From the NCBI GenBank assembly GCA_018402545.1, contig JAGYIL010000001.1, positions 992,001 to 1,056,000 on the forward strand: 64,000 nucleotides of DNA, in the 5' to 3' direction. The notes beneath the pieces are model-generated. The model had not been told where the DNA came from. It was given only the letters and a program-made list of their open reading frames with translations, and did not search any database. The DNA comes from Saccharospirillum sp. GTDB taxonomy: Bacteria > Pseudomonadota > Gammaproteobacteria > Pseudomonadales > Natronospirillaceae. Shown here in pieces: positions 18,371 to 26,907 of this stretch. The first letter of the stretch is position 1, and each line of letters begins with the position of its first letter. A program made the translations under genes and the position numbers.

Positions 18371-20014
18371 TTAGCGGTTTGCTTGTCTGAACCGTTCGAT
18401 CAGCTGAGCAGTCGAACTGTCATAGCCATCCGTATTGCCTGACTCAAGGGCTTCAAACACGCTGTTACCCAGTACCTTGCCAAGCTCAACGCCCCACTGA
18501 TCGAAGCTGTTGACGCCCCAGATAACGCCTTGCACATACACCTTGTGTTCGTACAGGGCTATCAGTGCGCCCACCACCTGTGGCGTAACCTGTTCAAATA
18601 CCAGGCTGTTGCACGGGCGGTTGCCGGGTACCACCTTGTGCGGTACCAACTCGGCTATTGCGGCCGCATCAAGGCCTTTTGCCTTCAGCTCAGCGGTAAC
18701 CTCGGCTTCGGTTTTCCCTTCCAGCAACGCCTGTTGCTGGCCAAGATAGTTGGCAAACAACCAGGGGTGATGATCGGCCACCGGGTTGTGGCTTTTCAGT
18801 GGCATCAGAAAGTCGGCCGGGATCAGGCGGGTACCCTGATGCAACAGCTGGTGGTAGGCGTGCTGGCCATTGGTGCCGGTACCGCCCCAGATAACCGGCC
18901 CAGTGCTCCAGCCAACCGGGCGGCCATCCTGAGTCACGGCCTTGCCGTTGGATTCCATATCGACTTGCTGCAGGTGCGCCGGCAGGTCTTTCAGGCTCTC
19001 GTCGTAACTGAGTACCGCATGGGATTCAGCCCCCATAAAGTTGTGGTACCAGACGCCCAGCATGCCCAGGATGACCGGAACATTGTGCTCAAGGCCGGTG
19101 GTGCGAAAATGCTCGTCCATTTCATGGGCGCCGCTGAGCATTTGTTCAAAATTATCGAACCCGATCACAATGGCCTGAGCCAGTCCAATGGCCGACCAGA
19201 GCGAGTAGCGACCGCCGACCCAATCCCACATCGGAAACATATTAGCCTCGTCGATGCCGAATTCAGTCGCGGCCTTGATGTTGGTGGAAACAGCAACGAA
19301 GTGGTGTTTTACCTGCTCCGGCTTACCGCCTTGCTGGAAAAACCATTCGCGTGCCGCTTCAGCGTTTTTCAGGGTTTCCAGGGTGTTAAAGCTTTTTGAG
19401 GCCACCACAAAGAGCGTTGTTTCCGGGTCGAGATCCCGACAAACACTGGTAACGTCGGTGCCGTCGATGTTGGCGATGTATTTAAGATCGTAACCGTCTT
19501 GCCAGTAGGGCTTCAACGCATCGGACACCACTTTCGGGCCGAGGTAGGAGCCACCGATGCCGATGTTGACAATGGTGCGCAGCTTTTTACCGGTGTGGCC
19601 GGAAAAAGCACCACTGTGAACCGACTCGGCAAAAGCCTTCATTTTGTCCTGAGTAGCATTGACCGTCTCGTTAATGTCTTCGCCGTTCACCCTGATAGGG
19701 CGCTGGCTGCGATTACGCAACGCAATGTGCAGGGCGGGGCGGTTTTCGCTGCGGTTGATTACCTCGCCATTGAACATGGCCTCAATGGCTTCCGGCAATT
19801 TAGCCAGCCGGGCCAGCGCCATCAACTGGTTCATGGTCTCGTCGTTTACCCGGTTTTTGGAATAGTCGAGCTCGATTCCGGCGGCATGCTCTGTCATGCG
19901 GGGGCCGCGTTGCGGGTCTTCGGCAAAGAGGTCGCGCATGTGCACATCGGCGATGGTGGCTTTGTGTTCTTCGAGTTTTTTCCAGGTTGCCAGTTGGGTC
20001 GGATCGTAAGCCAT
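18371..20014 (-). CDS. pgi: Glucose-6-phosphate isomerase
   Basis: Full-length GPI; VNIGIGGSYLGPKVVSDAL, DQWGVELGKVLG signatures. Confidence 0.97.
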   Translation of the reverse strand: MAYDPTQLATWKKLEEHKATIADVHMRDLFAEDPQRGPRMTEHAAGIELDYSKNRVNDETMNQLMALARLAKLPEAIEAMFNGEVINRSENRPALHIALRNRSQRPIRVNGEDINETVNATQDKMKAFAESVHSGAFSGHTGKKLRTIVNIGIGGSYLGPKVVSDALKPYWQDGYDLKYIANIDGTDVTSVCRDLDPETTLFVVASKSFNTLETLKNAEAAREWFFQQGGKPEQVKHHFVAVSTNIKAATEFGIDEANMFPMWDWVGGRYSLWSAIGLAQAIVIGFDNFEQMLSGAHEMDEHFRTTGLEHNVPVILGMLGVWYHNFMGAESHAVLSYDESLKDLPAHLQQVDMESNGKAVTQDGRPVGWSTGPVIWGGTGTNGQHAYHQLLHQGTRLIPADFLMPLKSHNPVADHHPWLFANYLGQQQALLEGKTEAEVTAELKAKGLDAAAIAELVPHKVVPGNRPCNSLVFEQVTPQVVGALIALYEHKVYVQGVIWGVNSFDQWGVELGKVLGNSVFEALESGNTDGYDSSTAQLIERFRQANR

Positions 20015-20193
20015 AAGTCGTTTCCCGATTGTTTTTGTGGGTTAGGGTTAATAAGAATGCATGGAGGATAGGTTGGGCTGTGGTGAAACGATACCAACCA
20101 AACCGTAAAATAATTATGTAATTTAATTACAAAATGACGGGAAAAACCACCGATTGGTGAAATTTTGTGACACTTCTGAGCTGGGAGGTTGTC

Positions 20194-20336
20194 GTGCAGG
20201 CCGCTGGGTAAGCCTATCCGGGGTCGGCGTGAATCCGTCAATGGCGGTACGTCTGGTCCGGCACCCCGGTCTCGGGCCTAGGCCGCAGCATCCATGCTGC
20301 GGACTTCCCCGGATAGGCTCACCCAGCAGCCTGCAC
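20194..20336 (-). repeat. Modular palindromic intergenic repeat, copy R3 (short form)
   Basis: Arms gtgcaggccgctgggtaagcctatccgggg / ccccggataggctcacccagcagcctgcac (28/30 complementary); inner ccgcagcat-cc-atgctgcgg hairpin. Confidence 0.9.
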
Positions 20337-20357
20337 TTAATTTGCTACAGCTTGCTC

Positions 20358-20738
20358 TCAGGCCAACTGAACAGGCAGGGCGTTACTGGTGTGGCTGACG
20401 GTGTTGTCGTCGTTCATGTAGAGCATGCGGGGTTTGAAGGTTTCGAGTTCGGCTTCGGAGAAGTTGGCGTAGGCGCAGATGATGACGGTATCGCCGACGC
20501 TGGCTTTGTGCGCGGCGGCGCCGTTGACCGAAATCATGCCGCTGTTGTCTTCACCGCGAATGGCGTAGGTGGTGAAGCGTTCGCCGTTGGTAACGTTGTA
20601 AATCTGGATCTGTTCGAATTCGCGGATGCCGGCCATATCGAGCAAGTCGCCGCCAATGGCGCAGGAGCCTTCGTAGTTCAGTACCGCATGTGTGACCTTG
20701 GCCTTATGCAGCTTGGCCTTGAGCATGATTAATTCCAT
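20358..20738 (-). CDS. panD: Aspartate 1-decarboxylase
   Basis: [34 protein letters not shown]; Gly-Ser self-cleavage site. Confidence 0.95.
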   Translation of the reverse strand: MELIMLKAKLHKAKVTHAVLNYEGSCAIGGDLLDMAGIREFEQIQIYNVTNGERFTTYAIRGEDNSGMISVNGAAAHKASVGDTVIICAYANFSEAELETFKPRMLYMNDDNTVSHTSNALPVQLA

Positions 20739-20825
20739 AGCGCACCTCGTATGAAACTTCCGGTCAGTATCAGGCGTGATCCGGGAGCGGGGTTTTATCG
20801 GAAACTGTAATTGGACGCAGGTTGC

Positions 20826-21668
20826 CTAACGATCTACCTGAACGTTGTCGATCAGCCGTGCCTTGCCCAGGAAGGCCGCCGCCAGGATGACCAGCTCATG
20901 GTCTTCGTCAGTGGCAGGTTCCAGGTCGATGCGTCGGCTGATGTTGAAATAGTCCGGTGTAAAGCCGGCATTGTGCAGGGCTTCCTTGGCGGTACGAGTT
21001 ACCTTGGCGAAGTCATGCTCACCCTGCTCAATGGCTGCCTTGGCGTTGCACAGAATGCGGTACAGAGCCGGCGCCTGTTCGCGTTCGCTGGCGGTCAGGT
21101 AGTTGTTGCGTGAACTGTGGGCCAGGCCATCGTCGGCACGGCCGGTATCGACACCTATCATCTTAATGGGCAGAAAGAGATTGCTGACCATGGTTTTCAG
21201 CACGGTGAACTGCTGGAAATCCTTAAGGCCGAAGACGGCACAGTCCGGTTGTACCTGATTGAAAAACTTCAGCACAATGGTCGCCACACCAACGAAGTGC
21301 CCCGGGCGGCTGGCACCACAGTGCAGAGTAGTGATCTTGTCGACACTGACCCGGGTCAGATCCGGCTCCGGGTACATGACCGCCTTGTTTGGGGTGTACA
21401 GCAGATGGCACCCTTCGGCAATCAACTTCTTGGTGTCTTCTTCCAGAGTGCGCGGGTAGCCGGAGAGATCTTCGTTTTCGCCAAACTGAGTCGGGTTGAT
21501 GAAGATGGACGCAACAACGATGTCGGCGTGCTCCCGGGCGCTCTTGATGAGCCGCATATGGCCCTCGTGCAGGTTGCCCATGGTGGGCACCAGCGCCACG
21601 CGTTTACCGTCTGCCCGCAGGTCGGCGAGGGCAGTGCGAAGGTCGTCGAGAGTAGCAACGATTTTCAT
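20826..21668 (-). CDS. panC: Pantoate--beta-alanine ligase
   Basis: VALVPTMGNLHEGHMRLIKSARE. Confidence 0.96.
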   Translation of the reverse strand: MKIVATLDDLRTALADLRADGKRVALVPTMGNLHEGHMRLIKSAREHADIVVASIFINPTQFGENEDLSGYPRTLEEDTKKLIAEGCHLLYTPNKAVMYPEPDLTRVSVDKITTLHCGASRPGHFVGVATIVLKFFNQVQPDCAVFGLKDFQQFTVLKTMVSNLFLPIKMIGVDTGRADDGLAHSSRNNYLTASEREQAPALYRILCNAKAAIEQGEHDFAKVTRTAKEALHNAGFTPDYFNISRRIDLEPATDEDHELVILAAAFLGKARLIDNVQVDR

Positions 21669-21736
21669 AACAGAGTCACTCAGGGTCAGTTACAGAGCCG
21701 GGTAGGCCGGGTAGTAGGGTGCCTAGCGACAGGCGC

Positions 21737-22534
21737 CTAGTCGAAGGCGTGCTCCGGGCCGGGAAAAGCGCCGGATTTCACCTCTTCAATATAACGGGTA
21801 ACCGCATTGGCCAGGGTGTTGGGTTCGGCCATATAGTTCTTCACAAACTTTGGCAGACGGTGCTGGGTGAAACCCAGCATGTCGTAGCTGACCAGTACCT
21901 GAGCATCGGTCACGTTGCCGGCGCCAATGCCGATTACCGGAACCGGAACGGCGTCGGTAATGGCACGGGCCAAATCAGTCGGTACGCATTCCAGCAGCAC
22001 AAAATCGGCACCGGCTTCTACCAGGGCAATGGCATCGTTGATCATGGTCTGGGCGGCCGCTTCATCGCGCCCCTGAACCTTGTAGCCACCGAATTTGTTA
22101 ACCGACTGGGGCGTTAACCCAAGATGCACGCAGGTTGGGATGCCAGCACGACTGAGCGACACGATGCAGTCGGCAAGCCAGGCGCCGCCCTCGAGTTTGA
22201 CCATATGCGCTCCGGCCTGCATGAGCTGGCCGGCACTGGCCTGGCACTGGTCAACAGTTGAATAACTGTTGAACGGCAGGTCGGCAATGAGCAGGGCGCC
22301 CTGGTTGCCGCGAGCTACGGCGGCGGTGTGGTACACCATCTGTTCCAGTGTGACCGGCAGGGTAGAGGATTGGCCCTGAACCACCATGCCCAGTGAGTCA
22401 CCGACCAGCAGGGATTCGACGCCCAGGGTAGAGAACATCTGCGCAAAAGAAGCGTCATAGGCGGTGAGCATGCTGAATTTCTGGCCGTCGGCGACGAGCT
22501 GTTTCAGGGTGGCTACCGTGTGATTCTTCACCAT
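21737..22534 (-). CDS. panB: 3-methyl-2-oxobutanoate hydroxymethyltransferase
   Basis: KFSMLTAYDASFAQMFSTLGVESLLVGDSLGMVVQG. Confidence 0.96.
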   Translation of the reverse strand: MVKNHTVATLKQLVADGQKFSMLTAYDASFAQMFSTLGVESLLVGDSLGMVVQGQSSTLPVTLEQMVYHTAAVARGNQGALLIADLPFNSYSTVDQCQASAGQLMQAGAHMVKLEGGAWLADCIVSLSRAGIPTCVHLGLTPQSVNKFGGYKVQGRDEAAAQTMINDAIALVEAGADFVLLECVPTDLARAITDAVPVPVIGIGAGNVTDAQVLVSYDMLGFTQHRLPKFVKNYMAEPNTLANAVTRYIEEVKSGAFPGPEHAFD

Positions 22535-22707
22535 CGGGGCTCTCTCGATCGGTTAGGTGGGGGCGAATGGTTGCGATTTGAGGGGGCTAAGTCAAGCCGG
22601 TGTGATGGTATGCCGTGTTTTGGCGCTGTTCAGCGGTTTTGCCGCCACGGTTTACCCGCTATTTGGGGTTTCGGGGTGCTATTGTTGAATGGCGGTTGGC
22701 AATGCGC

Positions 22708-23202
22708 CTACAGGCGGCTTATTGCCTGGTCCCGGGTGTGTTCCAGCCAGTGAGTCAGAGGCTGATGTCTGAGAACCAGATCAGGGGCAATGTCGGCCAG
22801 CGGGCGGATGACGAACGCCCGTTCGTGCGCTCTGGGGTGCGGCAGCGTTAGAGCGGGGTCCTCGGATGTAACGTTCTGGTAACAGATGATGTCGAGATCG
22901 AGCGTGCGTGGACCCCATCGTACCTGGCGTTCACGGCCGAAGTGATGCTCGATCTGATGCAGGGCATCGAGTAGCGGGCGGGGTTCGAGCCCGGTGGTGA
23001 TTTCGCAGACGGCATTCAGATAGTCCGGCTGGTCGGCCGGGCCGCCGATGGCAGCGCTGCGGTACCAGGGCGAGACCTGCAGCACCCGGGTGCCGGGCAA
23101 GGCATCGAGTTGTTCCAGTGCGCCATCGAGCGTCTCGGCACTGACGCCGAGATTACTGCCCAGCGCAATGTAAGCACGATGTTCCAGCGGTGCAGCAGGC
23201 AT
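22708..23202 (-). CDS. folK: HPPK (2-amino-4-hydroxy-6-hydroxymethyldihydropteridine diphosphokinase)
   Basis: AYIALGSNLG...RQVRWGPRTLDLDIICY...LPHPRAHERAFVIRPLADIAP. Confidence 0.95.
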   Translation of the reverse strand: MPAAPLEHRAYIALGSNLGVSAETLDGALEQLDALPGTRVLQVSPWYRSAAIGGPADQPDYLNAVCEITTGLEPRPLLDALHQIEHHFGRERQVRWGPRTLDLDIICYQNVTSEDPALTLPHPRAHERAFVIRPLADIAPDLVLRHQPLTHWLEHTRDQAISRL

Positions 23203-23225
23203 TCGTCAGAACCTCAGGGAGCCGA

Positions 23226-24596
23226 TCAGGAGGCCGACTCGCCACGGTTCTGCGGTGGCCGACGGCGACGGCGACGTCGCGGGCGGTCACTGGCTGCTTC
23301 GCTGGCCATATCGCGGCGAATATCCGGGTTTTCAGTCTGGTAGTCGGTCCACCACTGGCCCAGATCGCCGGTTTTCTCTCCGGCACTTTCTCTCAGCAGC
23401 AGGAAATCGTAGGCGGCACGGAAACGGGGGTGGCTGGCGACTTGCTCAGCGCGTTTCGGTGTGCGTTTGGGCAAGCGCAACTGGAGCTCCCAGATCTCTT
23501 TCATCGGGATCGAGAACCGCTTGGGAATGGCGATGGATGAAATCTGATGCGCGACTATCTTACCCATGGCCTGCAACCAGGCAGGTTGCTCCGGCGTGCC
23601 CATGTTGATGCTGTGCTCGGCTTCTTCACGAACCGGAGGCCACAGCAGAGCTGCATACAGGAAGGCGGGGGTAACGGGCTTGCCGCGATTGATGCGATCG
23701 TCGGTATTAACCAGCGCTTGCTCTATGAAGGCGTCGTAATAGCCGTCGGTGGAGGCTTTCAGTGCGGCGTGCGTCGCCGGTAACAGGGGTTCAACCAGGT
23801 TGTACTCACGCATCAGGCGCCAGGTGGCCAGGCCGTGCCCGGACATCAGCATTTTGATCACTTCGTCGAACAGACGCGCCGCCGCCACGTTGCTGAGCAG
23901 CGGTGCCAGCTCGGGAATCAGGTCGCCGGTGCGGGGTTCTATGCTGAAGCCAAGTTTGGCCGCAAAACGAACCGCGCGCATCATCCGTACCGGGTCTTCA
24001 CGGTAGCGGGTTTCCGGGTCGCCGATGATGCGCAGTACCTTGTTTTCCAGGTCATTCATGCCCGAGCCGTAGGCTTTCAGGGTGAAATCTTTGGGGGTGT
24101 AGTACAGGGCATTGACGGTAAAGTCGCGACGTTCGGCGTCTTCTTCGAGTGAACCGTAGACGTTATCGCGCAGCAACAGGCCTTCGTCGGACTGTTTTTG
24201 CAGATGGTTGTCGTTGTTGTCGTCGGTACGGCCACGAAAGGTGGTTACTTCAATGATTTCGCGACCAAAGGTGACGTGGACAATGCGAAAGCGACGGCCA
24301 ATCAGGCGGGAATTGCTGAACAGCTTGCGCACCTGCTCGGGCGTGGCGTCGGTGGCGACGTCGAAATCCTTGGGTTTCAGGCCGAGTTGCAGGTCGCGCA
24401 CGCAGCCGCCGACCAGGTACCCTTCGTATCCGGCATTTTGCAGGCGATACAGCACTTTCAAAGCGGTATGGTTGATGTCTTTCCGGGATACGCGGTGCTC
24501 GTCCCTCGGGATTGTACTCAACTCGGTGCTGTTCGTTTTTTGCGGTAACCAGCGTTTGATCCAGTCCACTACCATGGTTTGCACATGATCTCGCAT
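23226..24596 (-). CDS. pcnB: Poly(A) polymerase I
   Basis: EGYLVGGCVRDLQLGLKPKDFDVATDATPEQVRKLF...basic C-terminal tail. Confidence 0.95.
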   Translation of the reverse strand: MRDHVQTMVVDWIKRWLPQKTNSTELSTIPRDEHRVSRKDINHTALKVLYRLQNAGYEGYLVGGCVRDLQLGLKPKDFDVATDATPEQVRKLFSNSRLIGRRFRIVHVTFGREIIEVTTFRGRTDDNNDNHLQKQSDEGLLLRDNVYGSLEEDAERRDFTVNALYYTPKDFTLKAYGSGMNDLENKVLRIIGDPETRYREDPVRMMRAVRFAAKLGFSIEPRTGDLIPELAPLLSNVAAARLFDEVIKMLMSGHGLATWRLMREYNLVEPLLPATHAALKASTDGYYDAFIEQALVNTDDRINRGKPVTPAFLYAALLWPPVREEAEHSINMGTPEQPAWLQAMGKIVAHQISSIAIPKRFSIPMKEIWELQLRLPKRTPKRAEQVASHPRFRAAYDFLLLRESAGEKTGDLGQWWTDYQTENPDIRRDMASEAASDRPRRRRRRRPPQNRGESAS

Positions 24597-24799
24597 TGTT
24601 CAAAGAGCGCGCAGTTTAGCGGAAGCAGCCATCATTCTCTATGCCTTGCGCCCGTCAATATGTCCATTTGATGGCTAAAATCGGCCTGATGGCGCGAAAT
24701 AGCGCTGAATAGACAAGGTTAAGGACGAATGCTGGCATTGGACTTGAAGATGTGAGGCGTCGCAGGCAGAACTAAAGAGGGTGTGTTCAGGGATAGGGT

Positions 24800-25103
24800 A
24801 GGACTACGAGCGGCCGGCACGAGGCCGGCTCTAGCAGCGTGACGAAGCATCACGATCTGAACCTGCATACTGAAACAGGTGAGTGGGGCTTATTATTCTT
24901 GATGTCTGGGGATCTTGATGCCCCCATGACCTTACACTGTCATTTGTTTTCTTATTATTAGTGTCGTTTATTGTTTTTGTTGTTAGCAGCTGACAATGGT
25001 GTTTGCCCGTTTGTTAATGCTACCCCCTTGTTGTTGTTTTTGGGTGGGGGTTGCTTGTGGTTGCCCGTTGTTGTTTTTGTTAATGGGCCGATCTTCTCTT
25101 GCC
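24800..25103 (-). ncRNA. crcZ: CrcZ-like sRNA (Hfq/Crc decoy type); 3' end uncertain
   Basis: cbrB-pcnB interval; minus-strand A-rich clusters AACAAAAACAACAAC, AAAAACAACAACAA, AACAACAAAAACAATAA, AATAATAAGAAAACAAA, AAGAATAATAA; preceded by sigma54 promoter and CbrB-type palindrome. 3' boundary tentatively at the GC hairpin 24808-24831. Confidence 0.82.
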
Positions 25104-25113
25104 CGTTAGATAT

Positions 25114-25129
25114 TGCAGGTGCTGTGCCA
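25114..25129 (-). promoter_or_regulatory. sigma54 (-24/-12) promoter of crcZ-like RNA
   Basis: Minus strand TGGCAC-AGCAC-CTGCA, GG-N10-GC spacing; predicted start near 25103. Confidence 0.8.
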
Positions 25130-25234
25130 TCTTTAGAAAATCGTTATAAAACAAGGGGTTAAAAAATACTGATCAAAATGTAAGCAATTTGTCAGCGGTC
25201 CGTCAGCGTTGTTTGTTACCGTAAGTGTCAGAGT

Positions 25235-25260
25235 TGTTACGTGCGTAAGGCTATGTAACA
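25235..25260. promoter_or_regulatory. CbrB-type upstream activating sequence
   Basis: Exact TGTTAC-N14-GTAACA (extended GTTGTTAC..GTAACAAC); additional half-site tgttac at 25214-25219; about 145 bp upstream of predicted start. Confidence 0.8.
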
Positions 25261-25304
25261 ACGCTGAAGGCGGCAGGACGGTTTACTGGCGGAATGGCGG
25301 AGTG

Positions 25305-26744
25305 TTACTGGGTGGTTGTGCTGGCGGAAGAGGCGGTGCTGCCTTTCTTTGGGCGGGGGATGCCCAGGCGCTGGCGACGCTCCCACAGGCACTTGCGGCT
25401 GATGCCGAGCTTTTGCGCCAGCTCGGTTTCCGACATGCCCTCCTGGTGTTCGAGCACGAAATGCTGGAAATAGTCTTCCAGTGACAGATCGTCTACGTCC
25501 TGTGAGTGGCTGTTAATGCCGGATGAGGCGATGGGGGCTTCTTCGCTGACCAGGGTGTCCGGTATTTTCCAGTCTTCCTGGTCGAGGCCCATTTCATCGA
25601 GGGTGATTTCGCCGCCTTCGCTGAGAATGAGGGAGCGTTGTATGGCGTTTTCCAGTTCGCGCACGTTGCCGGGCCAGTCGTAGTGCAACATGGCATCGCG
25701 GGCGTCTTTCGAGAGCAACACGGGCCCATCGAGTTTGAGCCGCCGTGCGTGCTTGGCAATGAGGTGTTCGGCAATTTCAACGACATCCTGTCCGCGCTCG
25801 CGCAGCGGCGGCAGCGTTACTTCAATGACTTGCAGCCGGTAATACAAGTCTTCCCGGAACCGGCCTTCCTTGACCAGTTGCTTGAGATTGCGGTGGGTGG
25901 CCGCGATCAGCCGGACATCAACGGTGCGCGAATTCACCGAACCGACCCGGCGTACTTCGCTTTCCTGAATCACTCGCAGCAGCCGTGCCTGGGCTTCCAT
26001 CGGCAACTCACCAATCTCGTCCAGAAACAGGGAACCGCCCTCGGCGGCTTCAACCAGACCCTGGCGTGCGGCTGTTGCACCGGTGAAGGCGCCTTTCTCG
26101 TGACCAAATAGCTCCGACTCGATCAGGCTTTCGGGAATGGCCGCGCAGTTGACGCTGATCATCGGCTGATCGTGACGGGGGCTGTGCTGGTGGATGGCGC
26201 GTGCAGCCAGTTCCTTGCCGGTACCGGACTCGCCGTGAATCAGAACGGTGATATCGGCCGGTGCGACGCGGCGGATTCGATGGTAAAGACGTTGCATGGA
26301 GTCGCAGCTGCCGACCAGGTCGCCCAGAGTACTGTGGGGCTGGTGGTGGCTGGCTTCGGGTTGGCTGTCGCCCGATTCATGCTGCACCCGCTGCTGGCGG
26401 TGGGTGCTGACAATGCGGCCGACGGTACGCACCATTTCCTCGTGATCAAACGGCTTGGCGATGTAATCGACCGCGCCCATTTTCATCGCATCGACAGCGG
26501 AGCGCATGCTGGCGTAACTGGTCATGATCAGGACCGGAACGTCGCCGGCCATATCGATCAGGTCGGTACCCGGTGCGCCGGGCAGTCGCAAATCGGTGAT
26601 GATCAGGTCGAACCGGCCCAGGTCGTGCTGACTGGCTTCGGTGACCGATTCGGCTTCTATGACCTGGTATTGATGACGTTCCAACAGTCGTTTCAGGGCT
26701 GAGCGGATAATGCTCTCATCTTCAACTACCAGAATGTCACTCAT
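25305..26744 (-). CDS. cbrB: Sigma54-dependent response regulator CbrB
   Basis: REC + AAA (GESGTGKELAARAIH, ELFGHEKGAFTGATAARQGLVEAAEGGSLFLDEIGELP) + Fis-type HTH; adjacent to cbrA and pcnB. Confidence 0.92.
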   Translation of the reverse strand: MSDILVVEDESIIRSALKRLLERHQYQVIEAESVTEASQHDLGRFDLIITDLRLPGAPGTDLIDMAGDVPVLIMTSYASMRSAVDAMKMGAVDYIAKPFDHEEMVRTVGRIVSTHRQQRVQHESGDSQPEASHHQPHSTLGDLVGSCDSMQRLYHRIRRVAPADITVLIHGESGTGKELAARAIHQHSPRHDQPMISVNCAAIPESLIESELFGHEKGAFTGATAARQGLVEAAEGGSLFLDEIGELPMEAQARLLRVIQESEVRRVGSVNSRTVDVRLIAATHRNLKQLVKEGRFREDLYYRLQVIEVTLPPLRERGQDVVEIAEHLIAKHARRLKLDGPVLLSKDARDAMLHYDWPGNVRELENAIQRSLILSEGGEITLDEMGLDQEDWKIPDTLVSEEAPIASSGINSHSQDVDDLSLEDYFQHFVLEHQEGMSETELAQKLGISRKCLWERRQRLGIPRPKKGSTASSASTTTQ

Positions 26745-26907
26745 GTCTGACCTCCGTCACGGCCTGGTCTGTTACCCGGGCCATGGAATGTGTCGTACTG
26801 CGTTGTGTGCCGGATCGGCCGCGATGTGCTGTCGATCCCGACGCGCCGGGCCTGATCGCTGCCCTGAAGTCTACATGGGCAGGCTTTCAAGCCGTGGTAC
26901 GCTGTGT

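Noticed and set aside
24971-25162. Plus-strand 63-aa hydrophobic ORF in the cbrB-pcnB gap
   Set aside because: It is antisense to the CrcZ-like RNA; its Leu/Val/Phe-rich composition comes from the complement of the A-rich clusters.
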